Assembly (NCBI GenBank): GCA_024734495.1
Contig: JALMQS010000681.1
Span: 7,721,542 to 7,785,541, forward strand
Length of the DNA stretch: 64,000 bases
Source of the DNA: Forficula auricularia
Taxonomy: Eukaryota; Arthropoda; Insecta; Dermaptera; Forficulidae
Reading direction: 5' to 3'
Part shown: positions 10,736 to 22,539 of the stretch, one piece after another
Numbering within the stretch: the stretch's first letter is position 1
Layout: each line of letters opens with the position of its first letter
Made by a program: the position numbers and the translations under genes
The notes under the pieces: generated by a model
What the model saw: only the letters and a program-made list of their open reading frames with translations
Told to the model about the DNA's origin: nothing
The model's database searches: none

Positions 10736-11322
10736 TCATGCATGATGGATGAATTGGAACAGTCTACAATTAGGTCTCACTGGGAACAAAATTTAACATT
10801 TGATCCTTAAGATAAAGCGATGTTTGAGTTTAAAAATCCATTGAGAAAAAGAAAATTTCCATAATTTATGAATTATAAAAACCTTTTTCATTAATTTTAT
10901 CATTTTTTATACTTTTGAATACCATAAAGGTAAAAAAAATTACATAACTTATCTCCCAAGTGGCCAGAATGTCGGGAGTCCCTTGTTTAAACTTTTGTCA
11001 AAATACAGGGGCTTTTTCCTGGAAATTAATTGTTCCTGTGTCCATCATGATTTGGATACTTGCGTTTGTTGTCTTTAAATCTCTGATTAATTTTTGATTG
11101 AATTAAATAGATTTTAGAAAAAAATAAGTTGTTAAGAAAAATTTTTCAGAGTTTCAAACGATTTCGCTGGGTAGGTCCGGAATGCAGATAAAGCCTGCCT
11201 GGTTTTCATAACATATTAAATTCAATCAATTTTTTTTTACTCGTTGTGGTTAAAACGTCTGAAACGCAGGAAAAAAATAATTTTCTAAAATGAACTTTTT
11301 CATGTAGTATTTATCTATTTAT
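10736..11322. other. AT-rich stretch, nothing recognised
   Basis: No gene or shared repeat identified. Confidence 0.35.
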
Positions 11323-11526
11323 GTGTGGGAAGTTCTCAATGAAGTTGGACGGAATATCACAAAACTAATGACGAGATTGAAAGGCTTATTAAACGGGGTA
11401 ATTAAAAAGCGAACCGGGGAACGTGCCGAATATCATTATCTTCGTATAATGAATTGGTCGATCCCCACTGAACCGGGAGATGTTGAAGTTATCAGAGAAA
11501 TCGTAAATCCAGATGAAGAAGAATAA
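11323..11526 (+). CDS. Unrecognised 67-residue open frame
   Basis: Open frame from ATG at 11323 to TAA at 11524-11526 with more balanced codon use than nearby AT-driven frames. The C-terminus is acidic (VNPDEEE). A second frame over 11343-11402 also reads like protein (YHKTNDEIERLIKRGN, then stop), which would fit a frameshifted relic of a longer coding region. No family is recognised, and no splice sites or promoter could be assigned. It could be a chance frame, a transposon relic or a small exon. Confidence 0.2.
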   Translation: MWEVLNEVGRNITKLMTRLKGLLNGVIKKRTGERAEYHYLRIMNWSIPTEPGDVEVIREIVNPDEEE

Positions 11527-12044
11527 CGAAATTTAATTTATGGATTAATTCTGAAGATAATCCATGAAAGAAAAAAGTAGAGGAGTGAATAGGAAGCAAT
11601 GAGAGGTGGCTTTTGCCCGAATACTCTGATTAGAATCGTCTGGCCCGAAAAACAAGTAAGCAACACCAGTCATTTACACTAGGCAATAGGTTCCTTTGGG
11701 TTAACGGCGCGCCATCTCTTGGGGTTCACTAAAAGCAAGATTTTAAACATAAAAGTATCTTAGTTCATGTTGCTAAAATGATTAGAAAAACCCCCAAACG
11801 TTTCGATTACCTTGCTAGAATGTCCATATCTCAATATATCTTTATACAATATTTTTGAAAATGATGCGAAAATTTTAAATTTGAGGGCTTGTAAATAGGA
11901 TATTTTTTTTCTGAATCAAATGATATAATATATGAAACTTTATTATTATTAATATTATTATAATATTTTAATTTGAAAATTTTTTTGAATTATTAACAAA
12001 AATACTGTAGATTCAAAAATAACACAGGAATTATTTAACGGTGT
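11527..12044. other. Spacer without recognised feature
   Basis: Contains a moderately GC-rich low-copy patch (about 11600-11730, including GGCGCGCC at 11706) and then AT-rich DNA. No gene supported. Confidence 0.3.
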
Positions 12045-12215
12045 TTCACAAGGAGGAAATAGGGTTGAAGGGATTAAGGGATCTTTTCAATTATATTTGG
12101 AGATTTTTTTTATTTTGCTTTATTATTGAGATAAAGAAATAAAAAAAAATCTCCAAATATAATTTAAAAGATTTTTTTAATTTTTTTAATTTTATTTCCA
12201 CTTTGTGATATATTT
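12045..12215. mobile_element. AT-rich fold-back MITE
   Basis: Left arm GTTTCACAAGGAGGAAATAG continues to TATTTGGAGATTTTTTTTAT; the right arm is its inverse, ending TTATTTCCACTTTGTGATA. Arms are about 75 bp. The terminal GTTTCACAAGGAGGAAAT resembles the ends of repeats near 29775 and 45095. Confidence 0.65.
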
Positions 12216-12512
12216 AGGAGTTATTTAGGAATTTTTTCTGGCAAAAGTAAAGAATATTTTTCAAAATTCTTACCTGATTTAGATAAAGGGGCTTCCCACT
12301 ATGAATATTAAAATTTTTATCAAAATCCCAGTCATCGACCAAATTCCATATTTTTTGATTCAAAAAATTATTCGAATTCATTGGGCTTTAATTTTTCTAT
12401 TGAAAAATATTTAATTGCTCATAACTTGTAAACCAATGATTTTAAATATTTTACCATATGTATGATTTTAAAGATTTTACCATATATGTATATGATTTTA
12501 CTTTACCATACA
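12216..12512. other. AT-rich spacer
   Basis: No feature recognised. Confidence 0.3.
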
Positions 12513-12714
12513 GGGCATGGTCAAGTATTGTAATCGTGCATTAAAAAAGAACGTTTTTCCTTCTTTTTCGAAATATCTCAAAAACGGCTTAAACTATTTT
12601 GATTAAAAAAATTAGCAAAACCAGGGTCTCTTTGCTCTACATAAAAGCTCTAATAAGTAAACATCGAAAAAATTATATTTTTTTGAGATAATAATTGTTT
12701 TATCAAAATGTCTG

Positions 12715-13031
12715 ATTTTTTTTTGGTTTTTTTATTAGGTGACCAGAGGCCATTCTCTTTAAATTAGATAAAAAAATTATAAAACCACTTTACAATAAAA
12801 CTCAAGAAACAAAAAGAAATTACAAAATACAATTACAAAATTCAAAATTAATAGATTATACATAATTCTTTCATAGATATATAAAGAAAAAAAAATTAAA
12901 GTAACAAAATAAATAATATTAATAACAAAGTACTTTTAGATCTTGATATTAGCACGAATGAAAAATTGATGCATTGCTTTAACTAAATTCTGGTGGGATT
13001 TTTTCAAAACTTGTTCGATGCGTTGAGGGAG
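12715..13031 (-). mobile_element. Retroposed 317 bp sequence with 13-bp TSD
   Basis: Flanked by perfect copies of ATCAAAATGTCTG at 12702-12714 and 13032-13044. On the minus strand it opens in frame, codes 31 residues to a stop, continues as an AT-rich 3' untranslated-like segment, has CCTAATAAAAAAACC (an AATAAA-type signal) and ends in an A tract. This is the form of target-primed reverse transcription: a 5'-truncated LINE or a retrocopy of an mRNA. The parent gene is not recognised. Confidence 0.85.
12936..13031 (-). pseudogene. C-terminal 31 residues of an unidentified protein
   Basis: Within the retroposed sequence, the minus-strand frame from the insertion edge at 13031 reads LPQRIEQVLKKSHQNLVKAM, then HQFFIRANIKI, then TAA at 12936-12938. 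The frame starts exactly at the insertion boundary, so truncation occurred during retroposition. It could be the end of a LINE ORF2 or of a host protein. No domain is recognisable. Confidence 0.45.
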
Positions 13032-13640
13032 ATCAAAATGTCTGTTAGTTTGTTAGTTAGACTGTGCGTTCCAAATTTTTGTGGACGAGCTAGCTCAAAA
13101 ACTAGTGTGAATATCGAAACCAAATTTCACACCTAGTTTTGGTGCATTGAGATTAAGAGCTGATTAGATTTTGGTGCATATCGACCCAAAATTAAGGGTG
13201 GTGGGGTTAAAATTTAAAAACTCAACCAAATTTTGTATACATAATACAGTGGGACCCAAGAAGTCTAAAAATCGCAAAAACTAACCGCCAAAATGGGTGG
13301 GGGGGGGTCAAAAAATGAAAATATAGGCCCTTGTACCAAACTCAACCAAATTCTGTAAACATACACTCAGTGGGACGCTAGAATTCTAAAAATGCAAAAA
13401 AACAAACCGCCCAAAATGGGGTGGGGGGGGTTGTATGGTCAAAAAATAAAAATCTAGGCTCTTGTACCAAACTCAACCAAATTTTGTATACATAATCACT
13501 GGGCCCACAGCAATCTAAGAATGCAAAAACTAACCCCCCCCTCCCTCTACATGATTATAAATAATTTTATTAAATATTAAATTTAAGTGAGGGCCAGGTT
13601 GTATGGTAAAGTCAAGTGGATGGCCACATCAGAACACGTC

Positions 13641-14417
13641 AGCTTTTTTTGTTAGAAAATTAATTGGCTTACAATTTCCTACACTTAGTTATTGTGCTTT
13701 TTTTGTAGATTTAAACATATTGTGGAACAATGTGCTTATACAGACACGCACACACACTTTAGTACATCCAATTGACGAGCTGTTTATAAAACAACTTTTG
13801 CAATCAATATAAAAAGCGGAGTAAAGAATAAATCAGAATTTTATTTATTTCGTTCAGATATGATGCAATTCGAATTTTAATCAAATTTTCCACAAGTGTG
13901 GTTATTTTGTAATTTTAGAAATAAAAAAAAACATCAAAAAGTCGAGTATTCCCCATCACATTTTGTGCATTAGAGCAAAAGAAACGCCTAAATGCGAATA
14001 TAATGATTGGAATCAAATAACAATAATAAGTATATGCTGTTTTGAAATTGCAATTATATTCAAAACTAAAGGAGTAGATTCAGTGAATAATGAATGAGTT
14101 ATATTATACATTCCACGTATATACCGGAAAGATCCCAAATATTGAATCCACTCACAAAACATTATTTTTTGCTATTTATTTCTAAAAATGTCTGTAAAGT
14201 TGTGAGATTTTTGGCTATAATCAAATTTTTAACACGAGCACAGTATAGTTTCAATGCTAGATGTATACTGAGCGTGACTATATATATCATGTGAGGGTCT
14301 GTTCTGTAAATTGTCTAAACATGATCTAATTCTAATCCAACAGTAGGTTTGTTTATAGTACCCAAGAGAACACGTCGAAACCTGCTCAACTCTACAAGCA
14401 AAATTCTCCATCATTGG
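13641..14417. other. AT-rich stretch, nothing recognised
   Basis: Several short frames, none protein-like. No shared repeat identified. Confidence 0.35.
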
Positions 14418-14425
14418 ATTTGAAC

Positions 14426-14587
14426 CGAGGGTGAACGGCGACCTAAAATCGTGTACAGCTACTTCCACTTCCACTTTTATTTCCAAGTAGAAGACAATAG
14501 AATACAATAGATTATCTAATGAATTCTAAAATAATTCCAAATAATTTCAAAGACGGTGTACACCTAATTCCATTCGCGGTTTCCTCG
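14426..14587. mobile_element. CGAGGGG MITE, copy 2
   Basis: Ends CGAGGGTGAACGGCG and the inverse CGCGGTTTCCTCG. Flanking 8-mers ATTTGAAC (14418-14425) and ATTTAAAC (14588-14595) match at 7 of 8 positions. Contains the subterminal ACTTCCACTTCCAC and GGTGTACACCTAATTCCA motifs of the family. Shorter than copy 1 because the minisatellite is absent. Confidence 0.8.
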
Positions 14588-14757
14588 ATTTAAACTATAA
14601 TAATTAATTTAACATGTTTTGACACGATCATCTGACCTTTCTAACGCTAAATCTACTTAGCCCAAGCCCTTCCTCCCACAACTCTCCCTAGCCATATTGG
14701 GGGTCGTGTTGGCCGAGAGGATAGCGTAAAAGCATTCTAATCTACTCCACCCGTATG

Positions 14758-15000
14758 GAAATAAATAGATTTTTTGAAATATGTTTTTTATATATTTTTT
14801 GAAAATATATTAAAAATATAATATTTTTTTGTTTAATTTATATAAAATTTATACTAGAGCGACATAAAAATAATTTTATGCTTAAGAATATATAGAAAAC
14901 ATAAACTTTTTATATAAATTTAACACACAATTTTTATATTTTTAATATATTTTCAAAAAATATTTAAAAAACATATTTCGAAAATCTATTTATTTCTACA
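14758..15000. repeat. AT-rich inverted repeat
   Basis: Left arm AAATAAATAGATTTTTTGAA onward and right arm ending TTTCGAAAATCTATTTATTT are inverse copies of about 70 bp. The spacer is AT-rich. Probably an old MITE. Confidence 0.6.
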
Positions 15001-15839
15001 ACAATCATTAACTCAAATCCGACTCTCGGCAACCGGCTAAAATCTGATCCCTAAATAGAAGACAAAATTAAAAAACAATAGTAACATAATTAGCTTACGG
15101 CTAGTAAGCCCGAAAAGCCCCAAAAACAACTTTTTATATTGGCAAGAAGAGCTATAATTAATGGAATTAATGTAAAGTATGCTTTATGAGAATTTTTTAA
15201 AATAAAAAAAATAAAAATAAAACAGCATTTTTATGACAAAAATTATATATATATATGTTACATTAGGGTGCATGAGAATTTTAGAAACGCTTAGATTGGA
15301 CAAGGTACAAAAAATGTTGGGAAACACTGCTTTAAATTCTCACCCGCTTCAAAAAAAAACATACCACATTTTTCTTAGCATCAGTGATCATTGTGAATCA
15401 GTGATTTGAGCAAGCCAGAAGTTCTGAAATTAGTATCCGCGTTTGGAATAATTAAGGACTATGCAATTAGTTAAATTTTAGCCATTAAGCTCAAGATCTT
15501 TTCAGAGCTATTAGTCTCAAAAATAATATGAGTGTCCTTCTGTTATAAAATTATGGTGACTTTACCATCCAGAAAATGAAAGTACGTAGAAAGTTTGTTT
15601 TGGAGTCGAAATTCGTAATTTTATTCGTTAGAATTGAATAATTTTTCACATTCATATTCATCTCATTATTTCAAAATGAAATTTTTTTTCAAAAAACTTT
15701 AAACTTAAAATTATATTTTGCAACATAAATGTTTTCTAACTAAAATTTTCCGCAATTTAAATTTTTCAGTAAAAGACATGTATTGTAAAAATATTAGCTT
15801 ATTTATTTCTTACTTTGATTAATTGTATTTTTTTTCTAG
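15001..15839. other. AT-rich stretch, nothing recognised
   Basis: No gene or shared repeat before the exon-like segment at 15840. Confidence 0.35.
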
Positions 15840-15916
15840 GTAAAAAACAAACGGTCCACTGATTTTTTTCTTCCATCGTACCAGCTACGAGAAGACATAG
15901 TTTTTTGACCTACGAG
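15840..15916 (+). other. Exon-like segment, paralogue of 63186-63263
   Basis: 77 nt preceded by a strong polypyrimidine tract and AG (TTTTTTTTCTAG) and followed by GTAAAT. It aligns with 63186-63263 across CATCGTA, CAGCT-CGAG, TTTTGACC/TTCGACCC and ACGAG, with the same end bases before GT. It has stops in most frames, so it is either a non-coding exon or a repeat that mimics splice sites. Confidence 0.3.
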
Positions 15917-15983
15917 GTAAATATATCAAATTGATAAATTTGATTTTTAAATTTATAATACAAATTAAATATTAACAATTTTT

Positions 15984-16968
15984 CTAATGATATCAAGAGA
16001 AGTCTTCATCTACTAGATCCGAGATGAAATTGATAATTTTAATTATATTTTGGAAGAGTTGTGTTCGCATCTTGGGAATATAGGCTAGAAATCACTAGAC
16101 CGCGAAATTCTACAAAGGAAGATTAAATCTTTGAGAGTGATATGGTATATATGCCAGAGGGGTTAATCTAACTGGGTAGGCACTTAAGGACGTTCCCTAA
16201 TATAGCTCAGATGCTCTTTCCCCTACTACTCACATGCGCAAAAAGGCAAAAATATTTTCACTGCGTCGTTTCTCGGATCTGGCAACATTGCATTTTTACC
16301 GACGCTAAAAGACAAAGAATAAAAAAACACTTCATGAAACATCTCAATGAGAAATTACAGAACGGTATAGTTAGATTGAGAGAATTAGCTAAAAATCTCA
16401 AATCCACCAGCTGAAGAAGTTTTTTAGATATGGAAAAATTGAGTGATTTTAGTGCGACGTTGTCAAATCGCCATCTCTCACTTGCCATGGCATGAGATAA
16501 AAAACGAAAACCATCAAAAATACCTAACTTTTAACATTTTTCATACAAAACGAATACCGCTTGATACAATTATTTTAACAGAAAAATATTTGTTATATCT
16601 TCAGTTAATGATTCTCAGTTTTTCAAATTAATTTCAAGAAAATTACGATTGTTATTTAATGAAACAGTTGCTTTAACATCATAATAGGGTTCGCGTGTTA
16701 AATATGCAAATTTCAAAGGTCAATATTTACAAATTAAGTGGCTTAATGACTATTGCAAAAAATTTCTACGTATAAAGAACCCTTATAAATATGTGTATTC
16801 AAAGTTTTAAAAGGATTGCAAGAAAATCGATAAATTAGGGAACGTCCTTAATGATAATTTGACACATGGGTTCAATTCACGAAATATTTAATACACTCCT
16901 TCTTTGTAATTAAAATTATCTATTCCATCTCGGATCTATTAGATGACGACCCCTGGTGATTTCATTAG
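15984..16968. repeat. Inverted-repeat element with nested insertion
   Basis: Arms of about 65-70 bp: 15984-16048 (containing CTACTAGATCCGAGATGAA) and 16900-16968 (containing ATCTCGGATCTATTAGATGA). The interior is occupied by the TTAA-flanked element at 16188-16847. Confidence 0.6.
16188..16847. mobile_element. TTAA-flanked non-autonomous element (piggyBac-type TSD)
   Basis: Terminal inverted repeats GGACGTTCCCTAAT and ATTAGGGAACGTCC, flanked on both sides by TTAA (16184-16187, 16848-16851). TTAA duplication is the hallmark of piggyBac transposons, though the terminal bases are not the usual CCC. The interior has no transposase; the short frames at 16211-16488 are unsupported. Its CGTCGTTTCTCGGATCTGGC region is shared, inverted, with 43055-43090, and GGCAACATCGC at 35528 may be related. 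Confidence 0.65.
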
Positions 16969-17594
16969 AAATTTAAACTCTACTACTAACGGCAATTTGA
17001 ACTTTTATACTTGAACTCTTATATTAATAATTTATTTCCATATTTAATTTCAATTTAAATTAATTAATACTTTTTCCTCTTTTTATATTTTCAATGGTGT
17101 TTCCTTCATCTCTTTGAATATTTATTCCCATCTGAGGGTTTGTTTCTACTCATCATTTCCTACTATACATCAGGTATACGAATTCAATGTGAGTAATTAA
17201 TTCATATTCATTAGCATGTCTTTTAATTTAACATTTAGCTATTTATTATTTCTCTAAAATTTATATTATATCGTGGGCTTATTGCAAAAAGTCACTAAGT
17301 ACACTTTTGATGGATTTACATCTAATAGTACGTAGTTGTGAGTTTCGATCATATTTATCGATATAAAAATATTTTAAGTGCACAAACCCTATTAAATGTA
17401 AAAAATATTATAATTTCACCATATGTGTGCCGTGGTTTTAACTTTTAATTTTTTTTTTACTTATCAAATATATGAAAGTATTTTGCTCAATTGTGTGAGG
17501 TAAAAATCATCAAGAAAATAAACTATGAGGTTTTTGAATATAATTTTTTAATAAGAATTTTGCTGGCTTGGTGTGTACTGGATATATTTATTAA
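16969..17594. other. AT-rich stretch, nothing recognised
   Basis: No gene, RNA or shared repeat identified. Confidence 0.35.
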
Positions 17595-17973
17595 TTTTTT
17601 ATTGTTAAAGGATAAATAAATTGAATTGCTTCTTTCCAGTAATTTATTTTATTATTCAAATGGTTAATCCAAATATTTCGAGAGCGCTCTCGGCATCTCT
17701 TCCTCAGTTTGTACAGAACATTGATAAAAGCTTGATTACACAACACACACATACATATATACATATACAAATTCAAAATGAGATAACATGCGAATATATA
17801 GAATTATTTACATCTCTTTATAATGAAGTCCGAATTAAATTGGTGGGGGAGTGGTTTCCACTGAGGAAGAGATGCCGAGAGCGCTCTCGAAATATTTGGA
17901 TTAACCATTTGAATAATAAAATAAATTACTGGAAAGAAGCAATTCAATTTATTTATCCTTTAACAATAAAAAA
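17595..17973. repeat. Perfect 113-bp-arm palindrome
   Basis: 17595-17707 and 17861-17973 are exact inverse copies across 113 bases, separated by 153 bp. The arms contain the perfect palindrome CGAGAGCGCTCTCG. No mismatch was found by eye, whereas other inverted repeats in the window have diverged by several percent. The 121-residue frame through this region is an effect of the palindrome. Confidence 0.9.
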
Positions 17974-18437
17974 AAAATTCTTTTAATTCTAAAGGTATTT
18001 GATTTATATGCACCTTATTAATTTGGCACTGAATCTGTGAATCTAAAATATTATTTCCATCTAAATCTACTATAAAAGACTTAAAATATTACTTCCTAGT
18101 TTTATGTATATTAACAGTGCGCGGCAACTTAACAAATCGAAAAAAGGATCGAATTTTAAAGACTTTTTTGGGAAATTACAAAAAATAAAATTTTACGAAC
18201 TTAGGTATAGCTATAGTTTTTAAGGAATTTGGTGTTGGTACTTGGTGAAACATTTTTATCCAATAATTTTAGGTATAGCTATTTATTTTTTACTCGGTAC
18301 GCCCGGAGGCATATACGAATCATTCCTGCCAGGCGAGTCTAATATTGAATTCACGCAATTTTTTTTGCTCATTGTGTTGAAAAATGTCTAGAAGAAAAAT
18401 AATTTTCAAACATGATGTTATCTACCTCTGTGATAAC
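17974..18437. other. AT-rich stretch
   Basis: Around 18225-18260 a GGTGTTGGTACTTGGTGAAACA string resembles the repeat edge at 29540 (GGTGTTGGTTTATAGTGAAAC). Nothing else recognised. Confidence 0.35.
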
Positions 18438-18980
18438 TTAAATAAACTGCAACGGATCGTTGCTAAACTTTATCCAATGTACTATCTTATTCTAGGGTAA
18501 AGTACTTTAAAATATAATTTTACAAAAAACTTTATATGAGCCTTTTTGTGTTCCTCAAGGTACTTAATTACAATATTAAATTTGATCAAAATTGGTTTAG
18601 TCATTTTGAAAATATTTAGAAAAACCTAAAAAAGTACTGAAATAAAGCACTAATGTTTGTGGGCCGATATGTACCAAAAACTAATCAGCTCTTCATTTTG
18701 TTAAAATAATGGTAGGTTTTCAATTTCATTTCAATCGGTGCAACGGTGTGGAAAAAATCGTGGAGCAATAAAACGATAACATACATACATCACGCACTAA
18801 ATGAAAAAATCGCACTTTTTGGCCTCTAGACGAGAGCCCATCAACCTAATTAAATACTACAATTTGTGACTTTAATTGAGTCCATGGATTCCGTAGTTTT
18901 TACCTGAGGACCCTTGAAGTCGCGCTTGCCGCGAGACCGATTATAATACTTTTACCCATGCTTCGCATTAGATAAAGTAA
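18438..18980 (-). mobile_element. Hairpin-ended element G, copy 1 (Helitron/Helentron-like)
   Basis: On the minus strand it runs from TTTATCTAATGCGAAGCATG to a terminal hairpin GCAACG-ATC-CGTTGC followed by AGTTTATT. Conserved inner blocks: GACTTCAAGGGTCCTCAGGT, TTTTTTCCACACCGTTGCAC and TTTTTGGTACATATCGGCCC. Other copies: 48927-49528 (minus), 51583-52118 (plus, inverted relative to that) and a fragment at 45145-45405. No terminal inverted repeats, a 3' hairpin, and a small ATGT microsatellite in the 48927 copy fit Helentron-type non-autonomous elements. No helicase is present. Confidence 0.6.
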
Positions 18981-20149
18981 AAAGAAAAGCTGTATAAAGT
19001 TCGCTCTTGTCCTAAAATGTTTGTATTTACAATGCAGAGAATTGTTTAAATTTCGGGCTTTCTAGCTCCAGATCTTACGATTAATACTGCAAAATTATAC
19101 AAAAAATATCATTTTTCGTTTTTTTTTTAAAGATTTTAATCTGTTTCTATAGTAAAAAACAATAAATAATATTCGGACAGGTGACTTTTGCATTTTCACC
19201 AAAACTCCGAACTGCGTACCAAGTCTTGAAAAAGTTTCACCTTTTCTCCAATTATTTAGTCTATTAGTTAGTCACTAATATAATTGATCAATTGTATTCA
19301 AAAAGTATTTAATCAGTTACTTATTAATTTTAATACTCTTTTGAGATTCCCTGTAACAAGGTAAGTGTACATAACACCTACCTGGCAATCGAGCAAGCTC
19401 TGTTGGTTAGTTAGACCTTGCTAGACCGACAAACGTTGGACGTTTATTCACTTGCCCTATAAAGATGTTAAATGAATCTAGAAGCTTGCCGCTCAAGAGT
19501 GAGCTTCCAAATTAGGGTTTAAAAAATTATCCTTTAACTAGAAATCTTGACTGTCATCCTTATATAACAAAGGCACGCCCTCGAAGCTCGGCCCTCCGGA
19601 CTGGTGCCCTGGCGGGCGGCGTCTCGGTACAAAATTTTTATTCCTCTTAAAAAACCACACTCCAAATGTATACCTGTAAACTCCCGAAAATACATACTAG
19701 TAGTCTCTTAAAAGTTTCTGCCTCATTTTCTTCCTGACACAGCTACAGAAATGAGGCTCTAGATATGAATCTGGAAGTATTTTTTTTCTATAATCTACAG
19801 CATTGTGATATTTTTTGTGTGGAAATATGTAGATTTATTTAAATAAGTGGGATCGTGTGAGGAGGAGTATTATATTATATCATTTTTTTAAAATTTGGGA
19901 TCGATAATCGACATAAGGCTCCAAATATTTAAAAGAGATCAGGTGTTGTTTGTATGACAGGCTGCTCCATCAAGTATTGCCATGAGAAACTCGGGCATGC
20001 GTGTCTTAAATCGTTCAATTTTGTAAAAATCAAAAAATAAGAATAACAAAATTTAAATTTTTAAAAAATTATAAAAAAGTGGCAAATTATTAAAAAATAA
20101 ACAAATAATATATAAAATATAAATCAAATAAGATGTGATTAATTTCTTC
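18981..20149. other. Mostly AT-rich, no gene
   Basis: One GC-rich low-copy patch (about 19570-19632, including GCCCTGGCGGGCGGCGTCTC) lies in AT-rich DNA. No tRNA, snRNA or coding assignment could be made. Confidence 0.3.
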
Positions 20150-20420
20150 TTCTGTGCGCAAAGAAAAGCGAATTGAATATTTAATTTTTGAATGGCGAGG
20201 GCGTGGAGGAGGAGGAATAATTATCAATATATTTAATGTTTCTTAATTTGAAATCAATTGGAGTCTTTCATTTCAAAATTCGAGTCCAAATTAAATATAC
20301 TGACGGCATCAGCGTTCTCGCCGGCAGCATTACGTCAGCGTTGCTGCAAATTAATCTGGCTTATTATATATATAATACCATAGAAAAACTTTCTTTTATG
20401 TCATCGATGAAAAACATTTA
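20150..20420. promoter_or_regulatory. Possible regulatory block
   Basis: Low-copy segment with a balanced-GC core at 20300-20360 that contains GCATTACGTCAGC (a CREB/ATF-type TTACGTCA site), GCTGCAAATTAATCTGGC, and several TAATT sites nearby. No protein-like frame. The regulatory role is inference from composition and site content only. Confidence 0.2.
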
Positions 20421-21433
20421 ATATTCATTAATAAAAATCATAAAAAAATGCTAAACAATTAAATTGATACTTAAGTATTTTTAAAACTAATCGTTGAAAT
20501 TGGGTTAATGACTTTTCGTAATAAGCCCACGATATATTTTATTTCTTCAACATCGAATGGACCACAAGAGAGACATTTTCAGTGGCTCAATACATAGTTA
20601 GTTCACCCTATAGAATTCGTGCTTCTTGGTTTTAGGATCGTAGGGTGATATAAATCCTTTGTCGATAGGTCTTGTCTTTCACCAACTTCGCATCATCCTC
20701 TAAGCAAATCACTAAATTTGGTATCTTTATATAACCTAGCAGAAATAATTTCAAGGAGTTCATTTAAAAATTTATATTAATAATAATAATAGCACTGCTT
20801 AAAGGATTAGTAAAATAATTTTAGAAATAGCTCTAAATGGGTGAGTAAGATACACCAAGGGATTTGGGTTCTACATTTGAAATTTGCAGATATTCCACTG
20901 GAGTAATCTAGGAGCGTGTCGACATAGGTCTACGCTGGGAAATAATTACATCTCCAACAGCATGCAGATTAGATGGCTTCTAGGAATTTAACATCCGTAT
21001 ATATAATTATTCAGGGTGAATATTTTATTACATCTAAATCTTGTAAAAAATAAAACTTGATGATATTTATTTTATTGTTAATAATATATGCAAGCGGAAT
21101 GGCTAAAACCACGATAGGGGTGATATATATATATATATTCAAAATATGTATACAGTCGACTCTCGATAACTCGAATTTTTCGGTAATTCGAACTCTTCAG
21201 CTGTTAACTTGGTAAATCGAAAAAATGCTGTGTATTCTCGAAAAAGAGGGTGGGAGAACGTTTTATAATTGGCTAAGCACGATCACCAACTGACCAATCA
21301 GAATCGTTCTAATAATTTAACGCTTTGCCATTGGCTATGCACTGGCCAATCAGATCGTTTAGATCATACAAACATATATACCTACTACTCTTCCATTTTA
21401 TATATAAAAAATAAATGAATATTAATATTAATT
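20421..21433. other. AT-rich stretch with short low-copy patches
   Basis: No gene or shared repeat. A (TA)n run lies near 21124-21140. The ~60 bases around 20895-20960 have higher GC but no recognisable feature. Confidence 0.3.
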
Positions 21434-22073
21434 ACACAGGTCGACAAAAATTTGTACCCGTAAACCTAACAATGGATTCCAGTAGAGTCAAGAATTTCTC
21501 AATTTTTTACAACAGGTCAGAGTTTCGAGATACCATCGGTCAAAATGACGAAAAAGGCCATTTTGACCTATTTTCGAGTCCCATTAGATATTAAACAGCA
21601 ATATTTGAAATCAAAATATTTTGTCGACGTAATAGAAAACAGCTTCCTCTTTGATTTTCAAATTACCACTTGTTTATAGCTCAATTAGAACCCGAGTTAT
21701 CAGTAAAAAACTAAGACCATATGTTTTTATCTATGTTTATTGTCCTCTATCATCACGTAGTTTTAGTTTTTTAGTTATAACTCGAGTTCTAATTGAGCTA
21801 AAAACAAGTGGCTAATTTGAAAATCAAAGAGGAAACTGTTTTCTATTACATCAACAAAATATTTTGATTTCAAATATTGCTGTTTAATATCTAATGGGAC
21901 TAGAAAATAGGTCAAAATGGCCTTTTTCTTCGTTTATTATTATTATAACCACTACAAAAGAAAACTTTATATCGAATATAGAGATTTTTCCTTTATTTTG
22001 ATGCACACTGAATAGAAAAATCATGAAATAAATCTTAGGACAAGGAAAAAAAAGTTTTGTCGACCTGTGTTAT
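21434..22073. mobile_element. Inverted-repeat element with ACACAGGTCGAC ends
   Basis: Left end ACACAGGTCGACAAAA and right end TTTTGTCGACCTGTGT. Inner inverted arms of about 170 bp (21538-21720 and 21768-21935) contain AAAGGCCATTTTGACCTATT and AGCTCAATTAGAAC. A single arm of the same family is at 56341-56660. The core is non-coding. Confidence 0.75.
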
Positions 22074-22535
22074 TATTCAGTTCCATAATCAGTATTAGAT
22101 ATAACAATTAAAAGGGGAAAATAAAACAAATAAACACCGTGTTAAATCATACGACCAATCGCAACGTTTCGATAATTTATTGTAACTTCATCAGGCTTTA
22201 TACAAAAAAATAAATACAGATGAATATTAATGATTATAAACGAATTAGAAATATAAAAAAAATGCAAATTTTCCATTGAAGTTAATTATTATTTTGATCA
22301 CATAATAAAGAACGAATATTTTATTTTATTTATTCAAAAGGAGCGCAAATTTCTATAAATTCAAAAAAAATCTTTTTGTTTATTAATTTGAATGGTTCCA
22401 AATATTTCCGAATACTAATTGAATTGACAATTGAATATTACGAAAGCCCACTAAGTTCCAAACACTCCTCACCTTTTATTTGCCATTTGATAGACGTCAA
22501 CATAAAATAAAAAGTAACCAATTAAATGTATGGTA
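22074..22535. other. AT-rich stretch with one hammerhead-like string
   Basis: Minus strand near 22163-22195 reads CTGATGAAGTTACAATAAAT then TATCGAAACG. The stem between the two conserved parts is poor, so this is a weak member of the motif set. Otherwise nothing recognised. Confidence 0.35.
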
Positions 22536-22539
22536 CAAA

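Larger units (their letters stand above)
12513..13640 (-). mobile_element. Repeat B copy, interrupted by a retroposed sequence
   Basis: Inverted relative to 33637-34500. It begins TTTACCATACAGGGCATGGT, continues through the AAAACGGCTT and AAGCTCTAATAAGT blocks, and resumes after 13032 with TAGTTTGTTAGTTAGACTGT, the AATTTTGTATACATAAT modules and the CAGAACACGTCAGCTT end. The segment at 12715-13031 is foreign and splits the element cleanly. Confidence 0.8.

Noticed and set aside
17621..17986. 121-residue open frame
   Set aside because: Spans the perfect palindrome, giving mirrored frames; composition is AT-driven.
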